A stretch of DNA of 64,000 nt from Lachnospiraceae bacterium (GTDB lineage: Bacteria > Bacillota > Clostridia > Lachnospirales > Lachnospiraceae), in NCBI GenBank assembly GCA_017428105.1, contig JAFRRM010000015.1, positions 1-64,000 on the forward strand, written 5' to 3'. Shown here piece after piece: positions 7,720-17,979 of this stretch. A model generated the notes under the pieces. It was not told where the DNA came from. It saw only the letters and a program-made list of their open reading frames with translations, and ran no database searches. The first letter of the stretch is position 1, and every line of letters starts with the position of its first letter. The position numbers and the translations under genes are program-made.

Positions 7720-8690
7720 AACTGGGAACGTGCGAAATAGAATATCCCGTGTTCCTGGCGCCCATGGCGGGCGTGACGGATGCCCCGTTCCGCCGCCTGT
7801 GCATGGATCAGGGAGCGGGCGGCGCCGTGACGGAGATGGTCAGCGCCAAAGCCCTGTACTATCACAACCGGGGGACCGAAAAACTGCTCCGCCGGCCGAT
7901 GGACCGGGGCATCCTGGGCCTGCAGCTGTTCGGCTCCGACCCGGATATCCTGACGGAGATGGCGCTGAAGCAGCAGGCGGATTATGATTTCATCGACCTG
8001 AACATGGGCTGCCCCATGCCCAAGATCGTCGGCAATCACGAAGGCTCCGCCCTGCTGGAACGCCCGGACCTGGTCCGCGAGATCGTCCGCACCATGAGCC
8101 GGGCGCTGGAGAAGCCGCTGACGGTGAAGATGCGGATCGGCGTGACGCAGGACCGGATCTGCGGCCGGGAAATCGCGCTGATCGCGGAAGAAGCCGGCGC
8201 CGCCGCGGTCTTCGTGCACGGCCGCACCCGCGCGCAGATGTACGGTGGCAAGGCCGACTGGGAGGAGATCGCCCGGATCCGGGAGGCGCTGAGCATCCCC
8301 GTGATCGGCAACGGCGACATCGCTTCCGCGGAAGACGCGCTGCGCCTGCGGGAGCAAAGCGGCGCCGCCGGCGTCATGGTCGGCCGGGCCGCCCGCGGGA
8401 ATCCCTGGCTTTTCCGGGAGATCCGGGCCGCCTGGGAAGGCAGACCGGTCCCGCCCCGCCCTTCGCGGGAGGAGATGGCGCAGGTGCTGCGCGAACACGT
8501 CGCCCTGGAACTGGAGGAGAAAGGCGAGCGCATCGGATGCCGCGAGCTCCGCAAGCACCTGGCCTGGTACACGGCGGGCATGGCCGGCGGGGCGGCTCTC
8601 CGCAAGCAGGCCTCCGCGGTCAGCACGGCGGAGGATGCGGAACGGTTCATTCTCGCATTTTCGGGAAAAGGTCCTGTTGACAACTCGTGA
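7716..8690 (+). CDS. dusB: tRNA-dihydrouridine synthase (DusB type)
   Basis: A 324-residue FMN-dependent enzyme that reduces uridine to dihydrouridine in tRNA. The N-terminal TIM barrel starts with VFLAPMAGVTDAPFR. The family signature LNMGCPMPKIVGNHEGSALL contains the catalytic Cys, and KMRIG, the VHGRTR segment and IGNGDI form the FMN pocket. The helical C-terminal domain follows from about residue 240. The start overlaps the upstream gene. The greA promoter lies across its 3' end. In many Firmicutes dusB is also followed by greA, which supports the assignment. Confidence 0.93.
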   Translation: MKLGTCEIEYPVFLAPMAGVTDAPFRRLCMDQGAGGAVTEMVSAKALYYHNRGTEKLLRRPMDRGILGLQLFGSDPDILTEMALKQQADYDFIDLNMGCPMPKIVGNHEGSALLERPDLVREIVRTMSRALEKPLTVKMRIGVTQDRICGREIALIAEEAGAAAVFVHGRTRAQMYGGKADWEEIARIREALSIPVIGNGDIASAEDALRLREQSGAAGVMVGRAARGNPWLFREIRAAWEGRPVPPRPSREEMAQVLREHVALELEEKGERIGCRELRKHLAWYTAGMAGGAALRKQASAVSTAEDAERFILAFSGKGPVDNS

Positions 8691-8705
8691 GACGGGAAGT
8701 ATAAT
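8677..8705 (+). promoter_or_regulatory. Consensus promoter of greA
   Basis: TTGACA (8677-8682), 17-base spacer and TATAAT (8700-8705): a perfect vegetative sigma factor consensus. The -35 lies inside the last codons of dusB. Confidence 0.85.
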
Positions 8706-8757
8706 AGGCGAACGGCACAAAAACGTGGCCGTGACACAGAAAGGGAACAGAAGCAGT

Positions 8758-9225
8758 ATGGAAAAGAAAATCGTGACCCGGGCAGGTCTGGAAGCCCTGA
8801 AGGCGGAACTGTCCGAACTGACTTTACAGAGCCGCAAGGAGATCGCCAAGAAGATCAAGGAAGCCCGGGAACAGGGCGACCTTTCCGAAAATGCGGAATA
8901 TGACGTGGCCCGCGATGAGCAGCGCGCCATCGAGGCCCGGATCGCCGAACTGGAAGCCATCGTCAAGAATGCGGAAGTCATCGACACCGAGACCATCACG
9001 GAGGACGCCGTCAACGTCGGCCACACCGTGCGCGTCCGCAACGAAGAGATGAAGCGGGAAATCGAATACCGCATCGTGGGCTCCTCCGAAGCCAACGCCG
9101 CGCAGGGCCGCATCTCCAACGAATCCCCCATCGGCCGCAGTCTGCTGGGCCGCAAGGTCGGGGACCGGGTGACCGTGGAAGTGCCCGCCGGGGAGATCCA
9201 TCTGACGATCCTGGACATCCAGTAA
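8758..9225 (+). CDS. greA: Transcription elongation factor GreA
   Basis: A 155-residue factor that stimulates transcript cleavage by backtracked RNA polymerase. The N-terminal coiled coil (residues 1-75) contains the tip SENAEYDVARDEQ with the conserved acidic residues, and the C-terminal FKBP-like domain ends in VTVEVPAGEIHLTILDI. The start at 8758 is preceded by AAGGGA. Driven by a consensus promoter and ended by a strong terminator, it is also transcribed independently of dusB. Confidence 0.95.
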   Translation: MEKKIVTRAGLEALKAELSELTLQSRKEIAKKIKEAREQGDLSENAEYDVARDEQRAIEARIAELEAIVKNAEVIDTETITEDAVNVGHTVRVRNEEMKREIEYRIVGSSEANAAQGRISNESPIGRSLLGRKVGDRVTVEVPAGEIHLTILDIQ

Positions 9226-9237
9226 GGCTCTGTTCAC

Positions 9238-9290
9238 AAAAGGTTCTTATTTTCTCCCGAAAATAGGGGCCTTTTTTTCTTTTTTTTTAT
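9238..9290 (+). terminator. Terminator of greA
   Basis: An A/T-rich stem of about 15 bp (AAAGGTTCTTATTTTC with GAAAATAGGGGCCTTT) with a 4-base loop, followed by long T runs to 9289. Confidence 0.85.
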
Positions 9291-9299
9291 TCCGGACTG

Positions 9300-9308
9300 T
9301 GCTATAAT
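9300..9308 (+). promoter_or_regulatory. Extended -10 promoter of the cdaA operon
   Basis: TGCTATAAT (TG-N-TATAAT) lies just after the greA T tract, about 40 bases before the first gene. The -35 position is a T run. Confidence 0.6.
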
Positions 9309-9349
9309 ATCTTACACTTATGTCCAGGCGACCGGCCCGGGAGGATTTT

Positions 9350-9790
9350 ATGTTGCAGAAAGATAAAGTGATCATCATGACGAAGCTGGCGCTGGAGGAG
9401 AAGAAAGACCCCCGGCTCAGTTTCATTACCCGGAATTTCTGGTTCGATGATTACCTCGCCCTGGAACTGTGGAAAGCCTTCTTCGCCGTGACCGTCACCT
9501 TCATCCTGGCGGTGCTGATCGGCCTGGTGGCCACCGGCGACGACTGGACCGTGCGCTTCAAGATCGCGGACCTGCTGGCCCTGGGAATGACGCTGCTGCG
9601 CGTGTACCTGATGGTCCTGACCGGCTGCCTGCTGGCAACGGCCCTGTCCCACGTCTGGCTGTACAAGAAAGCGTACCGGAAGCAGGAGGCCGAAAAAAGC
9701 AGCCTCCGCAAGCTGAGCCGCATCTACGCTCTGGAAGAGGCTCTGGACAACCTCGACAAAAGAGAGAAACGGAGCCGGGGGAAAGAATGA
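9350..9790 (+). CDS. Two-helix membrane protein, first gene of cdaA operon
   Basis: A 146-residue protein with a basic N-terminus, two transmembrane helices (about residues 42-65 and 82-105) and a charged C-terminal helix predicted to be coiled coil. I do not recognise a named family. The start at 9350 follows GGGAGG by 6 bases; an earlier in-frame ATG lacks a ribosome-binding site. It overlaps the next gene by 4 bases and begins the transcription unit that includes cdaA and cdaR, so it may interact with the c-di-AMP machinery or envelope (inference). Confidence 0.6.
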   Translation: MLQKDKVIIMTKLALEEKKDPRLSFITRNFWFDDYLALELWKAFFAVTVTFILAVLIGLVATGDDWTVRFKIADLLALGMTLLRVYLMVLTGCLLATALSHVWLYKKAYRKQEAEKSSLRKLSRIYALEEALDNLDKREKRSRGKE

Positions 9791-10779
9791 ACGCCTTTTT
9801 CGATAAACTGATCCTGATCTGGCGGAACGTCAAGCGCTTTTACGCCTCCTGGTGCATCTACCTGACCATGGCGGCGAAATGCGGCGTGGCTTTCTGCGCC
9901 TTCACCTACATCAACCGGTATTTCCCCGGGCGGGCCTTCCTGCTCCGGATCATCGTGGTCATCGCCATCTCGCTGCTGGCCTCCGTGCTTCCCTGGAAGT
10001 ACCTGAGCTTTCTGGCGGCGCTGTGGCTGCTGGCACAGCTGAGCGCCCTGTCCCTGGAAGCGGCGGCCTTCACCTTCGTGGTCCTGCTGATCCTGGCGCT
10101 GGCCCGCTACCTGCTGCTGCCCGGCTCGGGCCTGGCCCTGGTGCTGCTGCCCATCCTGTTCCTGTGGAAGATCCCCTTTGCTGTCCCGCTGGTCGTCGGG
10201 GTGACGGGCGTGCTGAGCGGCTTCGTCTCCGTGGGGAGCGGCGTGATCATTTTCTACCTGCTGCAGTTCATCAGCCGGAACCTGGAGTACCTGACCGCGG
10301 CGGACGGCGACACTCTGGTGCAGCGCCTGTTTTCCCTCCTGAAGGGGATGGCCGAGCACCCGCAGCTGATGACGGTGATGCTGTGCTTCTGCCTGACCAC
10401 GCTGGTCGTCTACCTGATCAGCCGGCTCAAGGTGGATTACGCGCCGCAGATCGCGGTGGGCTTCGGCGCCGTCCTGGATCCCCTGCTGCTGGCCGGGATC
10501 TTCGATTTCCTGCGGCGGCCGGCCGGTCCGGAGAGCCTGGTCTGGGGCAGTCTGGTCTCGCTGCTGATCGCCCTGGCGATCTCCTTCGTGCACCGCTTCC
10601 TGGATTACGCAAAGACGGAAAACGTGCAGTTTGAGGACGATGAATATTACTACTACGTGAAGGCCGTGCCGAAGATCGCCCTGTCCGTCAGGGACCGGAA
10701 GCCGAAGGCCGCCGCGGCGGAAACGCCGGAAGAAAACACAGAAAAGGAGGATACGGTGCATGCTGAACGGGATACGTGA
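9787..10779 (+). CDS. Polytopic membrane protein, cdaA operon
   Basis: A 330-residue protein with about eight or nine hydrophobic segments across residues 25-270 and a soluble, Lys/Glu-rich tail of about 60 residues containing a run of Tyr (DDEYYYYVK). No transporter signature is evident. It overlaps the previous gene (ATGA) and the next one, cdaA, by 20 bases, so all are probably translated in a coupled manner. The genomic linkage makes it a candidate partner or regulator of CdaA. Function is unknown. Confidence 0.6.
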   Translation: MNAFFDKLILIWRNVKRFYASWCIYLTMAAKCGVAFCAFTYINRYFPGRAFLLRIIVVIAISLLASVLPWKYLSFLAALWLLAQLSALSLEAAAFTFVVLLILALARYLLLPGSGLALVLLPILFLWKIPFAVPLVVGVTGVLSGFVSVGSGVIIFYLLQFISRNLEYLTAADGDTLVQRLFSLLKGMAEHPQLMTVMLCFCLTTLVVYLISRLKVDYAPQIAVGFGAVLDPLLLAGIFDFLRRPAGPESLVWGSLVSLLIALAISFVHRFLDYAKTENVQFEDDEYYYYVKAVPKIALSVRDRKPKAAAAETPEENTEKEDTVHAERDT

Positions 10780-11725
10780 ATTCCTCAGAAACATACTGCA
10801 TCAGATCCAGGCCGTCCGGATCGCCCCCAAGAACATCCTGGAGATCCTGGTCCTGGCCGTCCTTGTCTATTACCTGATCCTCTGGATCAAACGGTCCCGC
10901 GCCTGGGTGCTGCTGCGCGGCATCGTGGTCCTGCTGATCTTCGTGCTGCTGGCCAAACTCTTCGAACTGAACGTGATCTCCTTCATCGCGGACAGGACGC
11001 TGAGCATCCTGGTGATCGCCCTGCTGGTCCTGTTCCAGCCGGAACTGCGCGCGGCGCTGGAGCAGATCGGACAGGGAAAGTTCATCCGCTACTTTTTGCG
11101 GTCCAACCGGTCGCAGACGGAGAAAATGTATCCGCCCGAAGCGATCAAGGAGATCGTGGACGCCAGCTTTATCATGGGCCGGAACAAAACGGGCGCGCTG
11201 ATCTGCCTGGAGCGGGAGATCGAGCTCAAGCACGTCATCAGCTCCGGCATCCGCATCGACGGCGTGCTGACCAGCGCGCTGCTGATCAATATTTTTGAAA
11301 AGAACACGCCGCTCCACGACGGGGCGGTGGTCCTGCAGGGCAATAAGGTGACCGCGGCCACCTGCTACCTGCCGATGTCCGAGAACAAGGATATCAGCAA
11401 GGAACTGGGGACCCGCCACCGGGCCGCCATCGGCCTCAGCGAGGAAACGGACAGCTGGATCGTGGTGGTCTCCGAGGAGACCGGCGACGTGTCCCTGGCC
11501 CGCGGCGGCGAGCTTCTGCGCGGTCTGACGCCGGATGAGCTGCGCGCGGAACTGCTGAAGATCGAGGATGATTTTTCCGCGGAAAAACTGCGTCAGGAAG
11601 CGGAAAACCGCCGGCTCCGCAGCCGCCGGCGCATCAGCGGGAAAGAAGTGCCGGAACTGCAGACGCAGGCCGTGACGGAAGACGCGGAGGAAGGAGAGCG
11701 GTATGCCGAAAAGATTTCTGAGTAA
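10760..11725 (+). CDS. cdaA: Diadenylate cyclase CdaA (c-di-AMP synthase)
   Basis: A 321-residue membrane enzyme that joins two ATP into c-di-AMP, an essential second messenger for osmolyte, K+ and wall homeostasis in Firmicutes. Three N-terminal transmembrane helices (about residues 25-92) precede the DAC domain, with the ATP-binding motifs DGA at 187-189 and RHR at 219-221 (GTRHRAA). The tail from about residue 270 is charged and rich in Arg/Glu, longer than in Bacillus. It overlaps the cdaR start by 23 bases. The glmM gene that often follows cdaR is absent here. Confidence 0.95.
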   Translation: MLNGIREFLRNILHQIQAVRIAPKNILEILVLAVLVYYLILWIKRSRAWVLLRGIVVLLIFVLLAKLFELNVISFIADRTLSILVIALLVLFQPELRAALEQIGQGKFIRYFLRSNRSQTEKMYPPEAIKEIVDASFIMGRNKTGALICLEREIELKHVISSGIRIDGVLTSALLINIFEKNTPLHDGAVVLQGNKVTAATCYLPMSENKDISKELGTRHRAAIGLSEETDSWIVVVSEETGDVSLARGGELLRGLTPDELRAELLKIEDDFSAEKLRQEAENRRLRSRRRISGKEVPELQTQAVTEDAEEGERYAEKISE

Positions 11726-13097
11726 ACTGCAGCTGAAAAGACTGCTGAACAACTGGCCGCTGAAACTGCTTTCCGTCCTGGTGGGCGCCTTCGTCTGGCT
11801 GGTGATCATCAGTCTGGCGGATCCGACCGATACCAAAACGATCTACAACATCCCCATCACGATCCAGAACGAGGACCTGCTGACCAAGTCGGGCAAGAGC
11901 TATTCCGTGGAAGGCGGCGACAATCCCGTGGTGAACATCCGCGTGACCGCCTCCTCGTCCGTGACGCGGGAACTGAAAGTTTCCGACTTCACCGCGACGG
12001 CGGACATCAAGGAGATGGTGGACATCAACGGCGCGGTCCCGATCCGGGTGACCTGCTCCAATTCCGCCGTCAGCGACAGCCAGATCGAGCTGGTCAACAG
12101 CGCGGTGACCATCCGCTATGAGGACATCATGTCCAAGAACTTCATCATTTCCATCCAGTCGGAGGAAACGCCGCCGGAAGGTTATTTCGTCGGCAGCATG
12201 TCGGCGAATCCCCGTACCGTGCGGGTGACCGCGCCCAGCTCCGTGCTCAACCGGATCGGCCGGGTCGTCGCGGAAGTGGACGTCTCGCAGCTGACAGAAA
12301 GCACGCAGATCGAGTCGGCCCTGCGGTATTTCACCAACTCCGACGAGGAGCTCCATCTGGATACCTATAAAGATACCCGCGCCAGCACCAGCAGCATCAT
12401 GGTGGGCGTGGAGATCCAGACCATGAAGACCGTGCCGGTGATGATCAGCCAGGAGGCCGTGGACGAACTGAAGGCCCAGGTGCCCGAAGACTACCGCTAT
12501 ACGGGCCACAGCACCCTGCCGACCATCCAGGTGAAAGGACTGAAGAGCCGACTGGCCGATCTGACCGCCGTGACCATCACCCCGGGTTCCCTGAGCCTGA
12601 AGGACGCGACGGAGGACAAGGTCTTTGAACTGGATCTGAATTATTTCCTGCCGGAAGGCATCGAACTGATGGACGGCCAGGAATCGCTGTTCATCGTGAC
12701 GCTCTTCGTGGATGAACTGGTCGTCCGCAACTTCATCGTCCGCAGCTTGCGCCTGATCGGCGAGGAAGACGGCTACCGCTACGAATATGAGCCGGAGATC
12801 CCGGTCAGCATCCGCGGCCTGGAGGATGATTTCGCGGGCTTCAGCGAGTCCATGATCAGCCTGACCGTTGACGTGACGGACTATGCGAACATTCCCGGCA
12901 AATACGTACTGCAGGTGGATGTCCACTGCGAGGACGAAGAGATCTTTACCCCGCTGCCCGGCCCCCGCATCGAAGTGACCATCAAGGCCGAAGCGCCGCC
13001 GACCCGCAGCCGGGAGACCACCGTCCCTCCGACCACCGCTCCGACGGAACCTGTCGAGACCACGGCGGCGGATTCCACGCTCCCGTCCCTGCCGTAA
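11703..13097 (+). CDS. cdaR: CdaA regulatory protein CdaR (YbbR-domain)
   Basis: A 464-residue single-pass membrane protein. The N-terminal transmembrane segment ([20 protein letters not shown]) is followed by repeated beta-rich YbbR domains exposed outside the cell, and a Thr/Pro-rich tail. In Firmicutes CdaR binds CdaA and tunes c-di-AMP synthesis. The start lies inside the cdaA 3' end with GGAAGGAGAG upstream. The gene order cdaA-cdaR is the usual one, and dtd follows 28 bases later. Confidence 0.9.
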   Translation: MPKRFLSKLQLKRLLNNWPLKLLSVLVGAFVWLVIISLADPTDTKTIYNIPITIQNEDLLTKSGKSYSVEGGDNPVVNIRVTASSSVTRELKVSDFTATADIKEMVDINGAVPIRVTCSNSAVSDSQIELVNSAVTIRYEDIMSKNFIISIQSEETPPEGYFVGSMSANPRTVRVTAPSSVLNRIGRVVAEVDVSQLTESTQIESALRYFTNSDEELHLDTYKDTRASTSSIMVGVEIQTMKTVPVMISQEAVDELKAQVPEDYRYTGHSTLPTIQVKGLKSRLADLTAVTITPGSLSLKDATEDKVFELDLNYFLPEGIELMDGQESLFIVTLFVDELVVRNFIVRSLRLIGEEDGYRYEYEPEIPVSIRGLEDDFAGFSESMISLTVDVTDYANIPGKYVLQVDVHCEDEEIFTPLPGPRIEVTIKAEAPPTRSRETTVPPTTAPTEPVETTAADSTLPSLP

Positions 13098-13125
13098 GCC
13101 GGGGAAGCCGGGAAAGGAGGCGCGC

Positions 13126-13569
13126 ATGAAGATCGTCGTGCAGCGGGTCAAAGAGGCCGCTGTGACAGTAGAAGGGAAAACGGTCGGCCGGATCGGGAAG
13201 GGCTTCCTGGTCCTGCTGGGCGTATCGCAGACAGATACCGAGGCGCAGGCGGACCGCCTGGCCAAAAAGATGCTGGGCCTGCGCATCTTCCCGGATGCGG
13301 AAGGCAAGACCAACCTGTCCCTGGCGGACGTCGGCGGCCATCTCCTGGTGGTCTCGCAGTTCACCCTGTACGCGGACTGCCGCAAGGGCTACCGCCCCAG
13401 TTTCACGAACGCGGCGGGCGGTGAAAAAGCCGAGCGGCTGTACGAATACTTCGTGGATCTGTGCCGGCAGGGCAATCCGAAAGTGGAGACCGGCGTGTTC
13501 GGCGCGCACATGGACGTCAGCCTGATCAACGACGGCCCGTTCACCATCGTCTGGGAGGAAAACGGATGA
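13126..13569 (+). CDS. dtd: D-aminoacyl-tRNA deacylase
   Basis: A 147-residue homodimeric enzyme that hydrolyses D-amino acids, and Gly mischarged on tRNA-Ala, from tRNA. The N-terminus [17 protein letters not shown], the catalytic segment [19 protein letters not shown] and the cis-Gly-Pro motif NDGPFTI near the end are all present. The start follows AAAGGAGG. The stop overlaps the ruvA start (ATGA), so it is coupled to the recombination genes. Confidence 0.95.
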   Translation: MKIVVQRVKEAAVTVEGKTVGRIGKGFLVLLGVSQTDTEAQADRLAKKMLGLRIFPDAEGKTNLSLADVGGHLLVVSQFTLYADCRKGYRPSFTNAAGGEKAERLYEYFVDLCRQGNPKVETGVFGAHMDVSLINDGPFTIVWEENG

Positions 13570-14174
13570 TCTACTACGTCAAGGGCATCCTGACTGAATT
13601 TACGGAAGAAGGCGCGGTGCTGGAAGCCGGCGGCGTCGGCTACCACCTGATCATTCCGGCCTCGCTCCGCGCGGAGCTTCCCGCTCCCGGCGAGGAAGTG
13701 AAACTGTACACCTATTATCAGGTGGGCGAGGATTCGCAGAAGCTCTACGGCTTTTCGGACTGCGAAGCCCGGAACCTGTTCCTGCAGCTGATCAAAGTGA
13801 GCGGCATCGGCCCCAAGCTGGCGGTCTCCGTGATGGGGACGCTGAGCGTGGACGAACTGCGGCTGGCGGTCATCGCCGGCGACGTAAAGGCGATCGCGCA
13901 GGCGCCCGGCATGGGAAAGAAGACGGCGGAGAAACTGATCCTGGAAATGAAGGACAAGATCGACGTCTCGCAGCTCGTGACGGGCCCCGCGGGAACGCCG
14001 GGCGGCGCGCCGGTGATCGTCACCGACGCTTTCTCCGAAGCCGTGGCCGCCCTCCAGTCCCTGGGCTACAGCTCCTCGGAAGCCTTAAAGACCGTACGCA
14101 GCCTGGACGCGGACGAGGACTGGACCGTGGATCAGATCCTGCAGGCGGCGTTTCAGAAGCTGGCGGCGTTTTAA
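13566..14174 (+). CDS. ruvA: Holliday junction helicase subunit RuvA
   Basis: A 202-residue DNA-binding subunit that forms tetramers on Holliday junctions and loads RuvB. The N-terminal OB domain, central helix-hairpin-helix repeats ([13 protein letters not shown] and [19 protein letters not shown]) and a C-terminal domain with [13 protein letters not shown] that contacts RuvB are visible. The start at 13566 overlaps dtd. ruvB follows after 12 bases. No ruvC is in the window, as is normal for many Firmicutes. Confidence 0.95.
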   Translation: MIYYVKGILTEFTEEGAVLEAGGVGYHLIIPASLRAELPAPGEEVKLYTYYQVGEDSQKLYGFSDCEARNLFLQLIKVSGIGPKLAVSVMGTLSVDELRLAVIAGDVKAIAQAPGMGKKTAEKLILEMKDKIDVSQLVTGPAGTPGGAPVIVTDAFSEAVAALQSLGYSSSEALKTVRSLDADEDWTVDQILQAAFQKLAAF

Positions 14175-14186
14175 GGAGGCGGGCGA

Positions 14187-15206
<1,020 letters not shown>

Positions 15207-15216
15207 ACGGGAATAC

Positions 15217-15240
15217 GGGAGCCCCGCGGCTGCCCTTTCC
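15217..15240 (+). terminator. Possible weak terminator after ruvB
   Basis: GGGAGCC and GGCTGCCC with one bulge around CCGC, followed by TTTCC. The T tract is poor, so read-through into glnS is possible. Confidence 0.35.
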
Positions 15241-15284
15241 GATAGAAAAAAGCCCGGCCCCTGAAGCCGAGGAAGGAGCAAAAC

Positions 15285-16955
15285 ATGGAAGAAAACACCT
15301 CGAAAAACTTCATTGAGCAGTTCATCGATGAAGACCTGGCGGAGGGCGTGTACGATCACGTCTGCACCCGGTTCCCGCCGGAGCCCAACGGCTACCTGCA
15401 TATCGGGCACGCCAAATCCATCCTGCTGAACTACGGCCTGGCCGTAAAGTACGGCGGCCAGTTCAATATGCGCTTTGACGACACCAACCCCACCAAGGAA
15501 AAGACGGAATACATGGAGTCCATCCTGACCGATATCCGCTGGCTGGGAGCGGACTGGGGCGAGCACCTGTACTACGCTTCGGATTATTTCCCGAAGATGT
15601 ACGAATGCGCCCTGCTGCTGATCGACAAAGGCCTCGCCTACGTGGATGACCTTTCCGCGGACGAGATCCGCGCCTACCGCGGCACCCTGACGGAGCCCGG
15701 CAAGGAGAGCCCCTGCCGGAACCGTTCCGTGGAAGAGAACCGCCGCCTGTTCCTGGAGATGAAGGACGGCAAATACGCGGACGGCGAAAAAGTGCTGCGC
15801 GCCAAGATCGACATGGCCTCTTCGAACATGAACATGCGCGACCCGGTCATCTACCGCGTGGCGCACGTGCCGCACTACAATACCGGGGACACCTGGTGCA
15901 TCTACCCGATGTACGATTTCGCGCACCCGATCGAGGACGCCATCGAAGGCATCACCCATTCCATCTGCACGCTGGAGTTTGAGGACCACCGGCCGCTGTA
16001 CGACTGGGTGAAGATCAACTGCGATTTCAAAAACCCGCCGCGCCAGATCGAATTCGCCAAGCTGTACCTGAAGGACGTGGTCACCGGCAAGCGCTATATC
16101 AAGCGGCTGGTGGAAAACGGCACCGTGGACGGCTGGGACGATCCCCGGCTGGTCTCCATCAGCGGTCTGCGCCGCCGCGGCTATACCCCGGAATCCATCA
16201 AGATGTTCGTGGACATGTGCGGCGTCTCCAAGGCCAACTCCATCGCGGAGCTGCCGGCCCTGGAATACTGCATCCGCGAGGACTTAAAGACGAAGGTGCC
16301 GCGCCTGATGGCGGTGCTGGATCCCGTGAAGCTGGTCATCGAAAACTATCCGGAAGGACAGATCGAAGAACTGAGCATCCCCAACAACCTGGAAAATCCG
16401 GAACTGGGCGAGCGCACGGTCCCCTTCGGCCGCGAGCTGTACATCGAACGCGAGGACTTCATGATCGACCCGCCGAAGAAGTATTTCCGCCTCTTCCCGG
16501 GCAATGAAGTCCGCCTGATGGGCGCGTATTTCGTGAAATGCACCGGATATGAGACCGATGAAAACGGCAACGTCACCCTGGTGCGCGCCACCTATGATCC
16601 GGAGACGAAGAGCGGATCCGGCTTCGAAGGCCGCAAGGTCAAAGGCACCATCCACTGGGTGGAAGCCACGACGGCCGGCCATGTGACCGCGCGCCTGTAC
16701 GAGAACCTGATCGACGAAGAAAAGGGCATGTTCAACGAAGAGGGCGGCCTGAACCTGAACCCCCGCTCCCTGGTGGTCTGCGAAAACTGCGTGGTGGAGC
16801 CGCTGCTGATGGAGGCGAAGCCGTACGACCGCTTCCAGTTCGTGCGGAACGGCTATTTCTGCGCGGACGCCCATGACTCCGCGCCTGGCGCGCCGGTCTT
16901 CAACCGCATCGTCCCGCTGAAGAGCAGCTTCAAACTGCCCGCGGCGGTAAAATAA
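15285..16955 (+). CDS. glnS: Glutaminyl-tRNA synthetase
   Basis: A 556-residue class I synthetase that charges tRNA-Gln with glutamine. The HIGH motif lies in [15 protein letters not shown] (about residues 28-42), and the KMSKS-like motif appears as [16 protein letters not shown] and neighbours. The C-terminal anticodon-binding barrels include [20 protein letters not shown]. Length fits GlnRS. Many Firmicutes lack GlnRS and use GatCAB with a non-discriminating GluRS, so direct charging is a notable feature. AGGAAGGAG precedes the start. Confidence 0.95.
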   Translation: MEENTSKNFIEQFIDEDLAEGVYDHVCTRFPPEPNGYLHIGHAKSILLNYGLAVKYGGQFNMRFDDTNPTKEKTEYMESILTDIRWLGADWGEHLYYASDYFPKMYECALLLIDKGLAYVDDLSADEIRAYRGTLTEPGKESPCRNRSVEENRRLFLEMKDGKYADGEKVLRAKIDMASSNMNMRDPVIYRVAHVPHYNTGDTWCIYPMYDFAHPIEDAIEGITHSICTLEFEDHRPLYDWVKINCDFKNPPRQIEFAKLYLKDVVTGKRYIKRLVENGTVDGWDDPRLVSISGLRRRGYTPESIKMFVDMCGVSKANSIAELPALEYCIREDLKTKVPRLMAVLDPVKLVIENYPEGQIEELSIPNNLENPELGERTVPFGRELYIEREDFMIDPPKKYFRLFPGNEVRLMGAYFVKCTGYETDENGNVTLVRATYDPETKSGSGFEGRKVKGTIHWVEATTAGHVTARLYENLIDEEKGMFNEEGGLNLNPRSLVVCENCVVEPLLMEAKPYDRFQFVRNGYFCADAHDSAPGAPVFNRIVPLKSSFKLPAAVK

Positions 16956-16964
16956 AATCTTTCC

Positions 16965-16988
16965 GGGCGGCATCATGCCGCCCTTTTT
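16965..16988 (+). terminator. Terminator of glnS
   Basis: GGGCGGCA (16965-16972) pairs with TGCCGCCC (16976-16983) around TCA, followed by TTTTT. Confidence 0.9.
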
Positions 16989-17001
16989 GCAGGATGACCC
17001 T

Positions 17002-17661
17002 ATGAATTACCGATGCCTGATCCTGGATCACGACGATACCGTGGTGGATTCCACCGCTACGGTGCACTATCCGGCTTTCCTGGCGTTCATGAAGCAGTTC
17101 CGCGGCGGCACGGACGTCACGCTGGAGCAGTATTTTACCTATAATTTTTCCCCCGGCGTCCTTCCGTTCTTCCAGGAGATCATCGGCCTGAACGAGGAGG
17201 AACTGAAGGCGGAGGAGGCCTTCTGGCGCGCCTATGTCCGCCGCCACGTCCCGCAGGCCTACCCGGCCATGAAGGACCTGCTCTGGAAAGTCAGGGAAGC
17301 GGGCGGCCTGCTCTGCGTCGTCTCGCATTCCTTCAGCGACTACGTCCGGCGGGACTACGAGGCGAACGGCCTTCCCGAACCGGACATGCTGTTCGGCTGG
17401 GAGGTCCCGAAAGCCATCCGGAAGCCGGAGCCGTACAGCGTCCTGGCGATCCTGGACCGCTATGACCTGCGCCCGGAAGAGGTGCTTGTCGTGGATGACT
17501 TAAAGCCCGGCTACGACATGGCGGCGGCCGCGGGCGTGCCCTTCGCCGCCGCCGGCTGGGCCGGGGACTATCCGGCCGTCGAATCCTTCATGCGCGCCCA
17601 TTGCGAACACTACTGCAGGACCATCGGGGAACTGGCCGCCCTGATCGGTCTGAACGGCTGA
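17002..17661 (+). CDS. HAD-family phosphatase
   Basis: A 219-residue haloacid dehalogenase-like hydrolase. Motif I is ILDHDDTVVDST with the nucleophile and acid/base Asp pair, motif II is VVSHSFSD, and motif III/IV are KPEPYSV and VVDDLKPGYDMAAAAG. A helical cap lies between residues 20 and 90. This is the phosphoglycolate/beta-phosphoglucomutase-like subfamily, with substrate unknown. The start at 17002 sits just after the glnS terminator, with AGGATG upstream. The gene is monocistronic as far as can be seen. Confidence 0.8.
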   Translation: MNYRCLILDHDDTVVDSTATVHYPAFLAFMKQFRGGTDVTLEQYFTYNFSPGVLPFFQEIIGLNEEELKAEEAFWRAYVRRHVPQAYPAMKDLLWKVREAGGLLCVVSHSFSDYVRRDYEANGLPEPDMLFGWEVPKAIRKPEPYSVLAILDRYDLRPEEVLVVDDLKPGYDMAAAAGVPFAAAGWAGDYPAVESFMRAHCEHYCRTIGELAALIGLNG

Positions 17662-17687
17662 CAAGCCGTCGGAAAAGGAGGAAGAAC

Positions 17688-17885
17688 ATGAAAAAACTGC
17701 CCCGGCTTCCCGCGTACGGGCGCTCTGGGGCATGATAACTGTATTCGGGCTTTTCCTCGGCCAAGACCGCAGTGCTCAGTTTCACTGCCCAAACCAAATA
17801 CAATGGTCTGCAGTACCGCTGTCTCATCACAGATGAGAACGGGAAGACGCTTACGTCGACGGCCGTGACCCTGACGGTAAACTGA
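17688..17885 (+). pseudogene. Remnant of a surface protein with an Ig-like repeat
   Basis: A good ribosome-binding site (AAAAGGAGG) and ATG open a frame that reads 15 residues, then hits TGA and TAA in tandem (17733-17738). The same frame continues for 49 residues to a final TGA, and that part reads SAKTAVLSFTAQTKYNGLQY, RCLITDENGKTLTSTAV, TLTVN. This is the C-terminal half of a bacterial Ig-like repeat of the kind found in large Clostridia cell-surface proteins. The remnant therefore joins the first codons and last codons of a once larger gene. A terminator follows. Confidence 0.65.
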
Positions 17886-17914
17886 CCGACGGCCTAATGA
17901 TGCTTCCCCTTGCA

Positions 17915-17955
17915 CAAAAAAAGGGCTGCCGCATTGATCTGTGGCAGCCTTTTTC
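17915..17955. terminator. Bidirectional terminator
   Basis: AAAAAAAGGGCTGCC and GGCAGCCTTTTT flank a loop of about 12 bases. A run of A on one side and T on the other lets it serve both the remnant (plus) and the gene at 17980 (minus). Confidence 0.8.
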
Positions 17956-17979
17956 ATCCCGGAAGAACAAGGGATCCGG

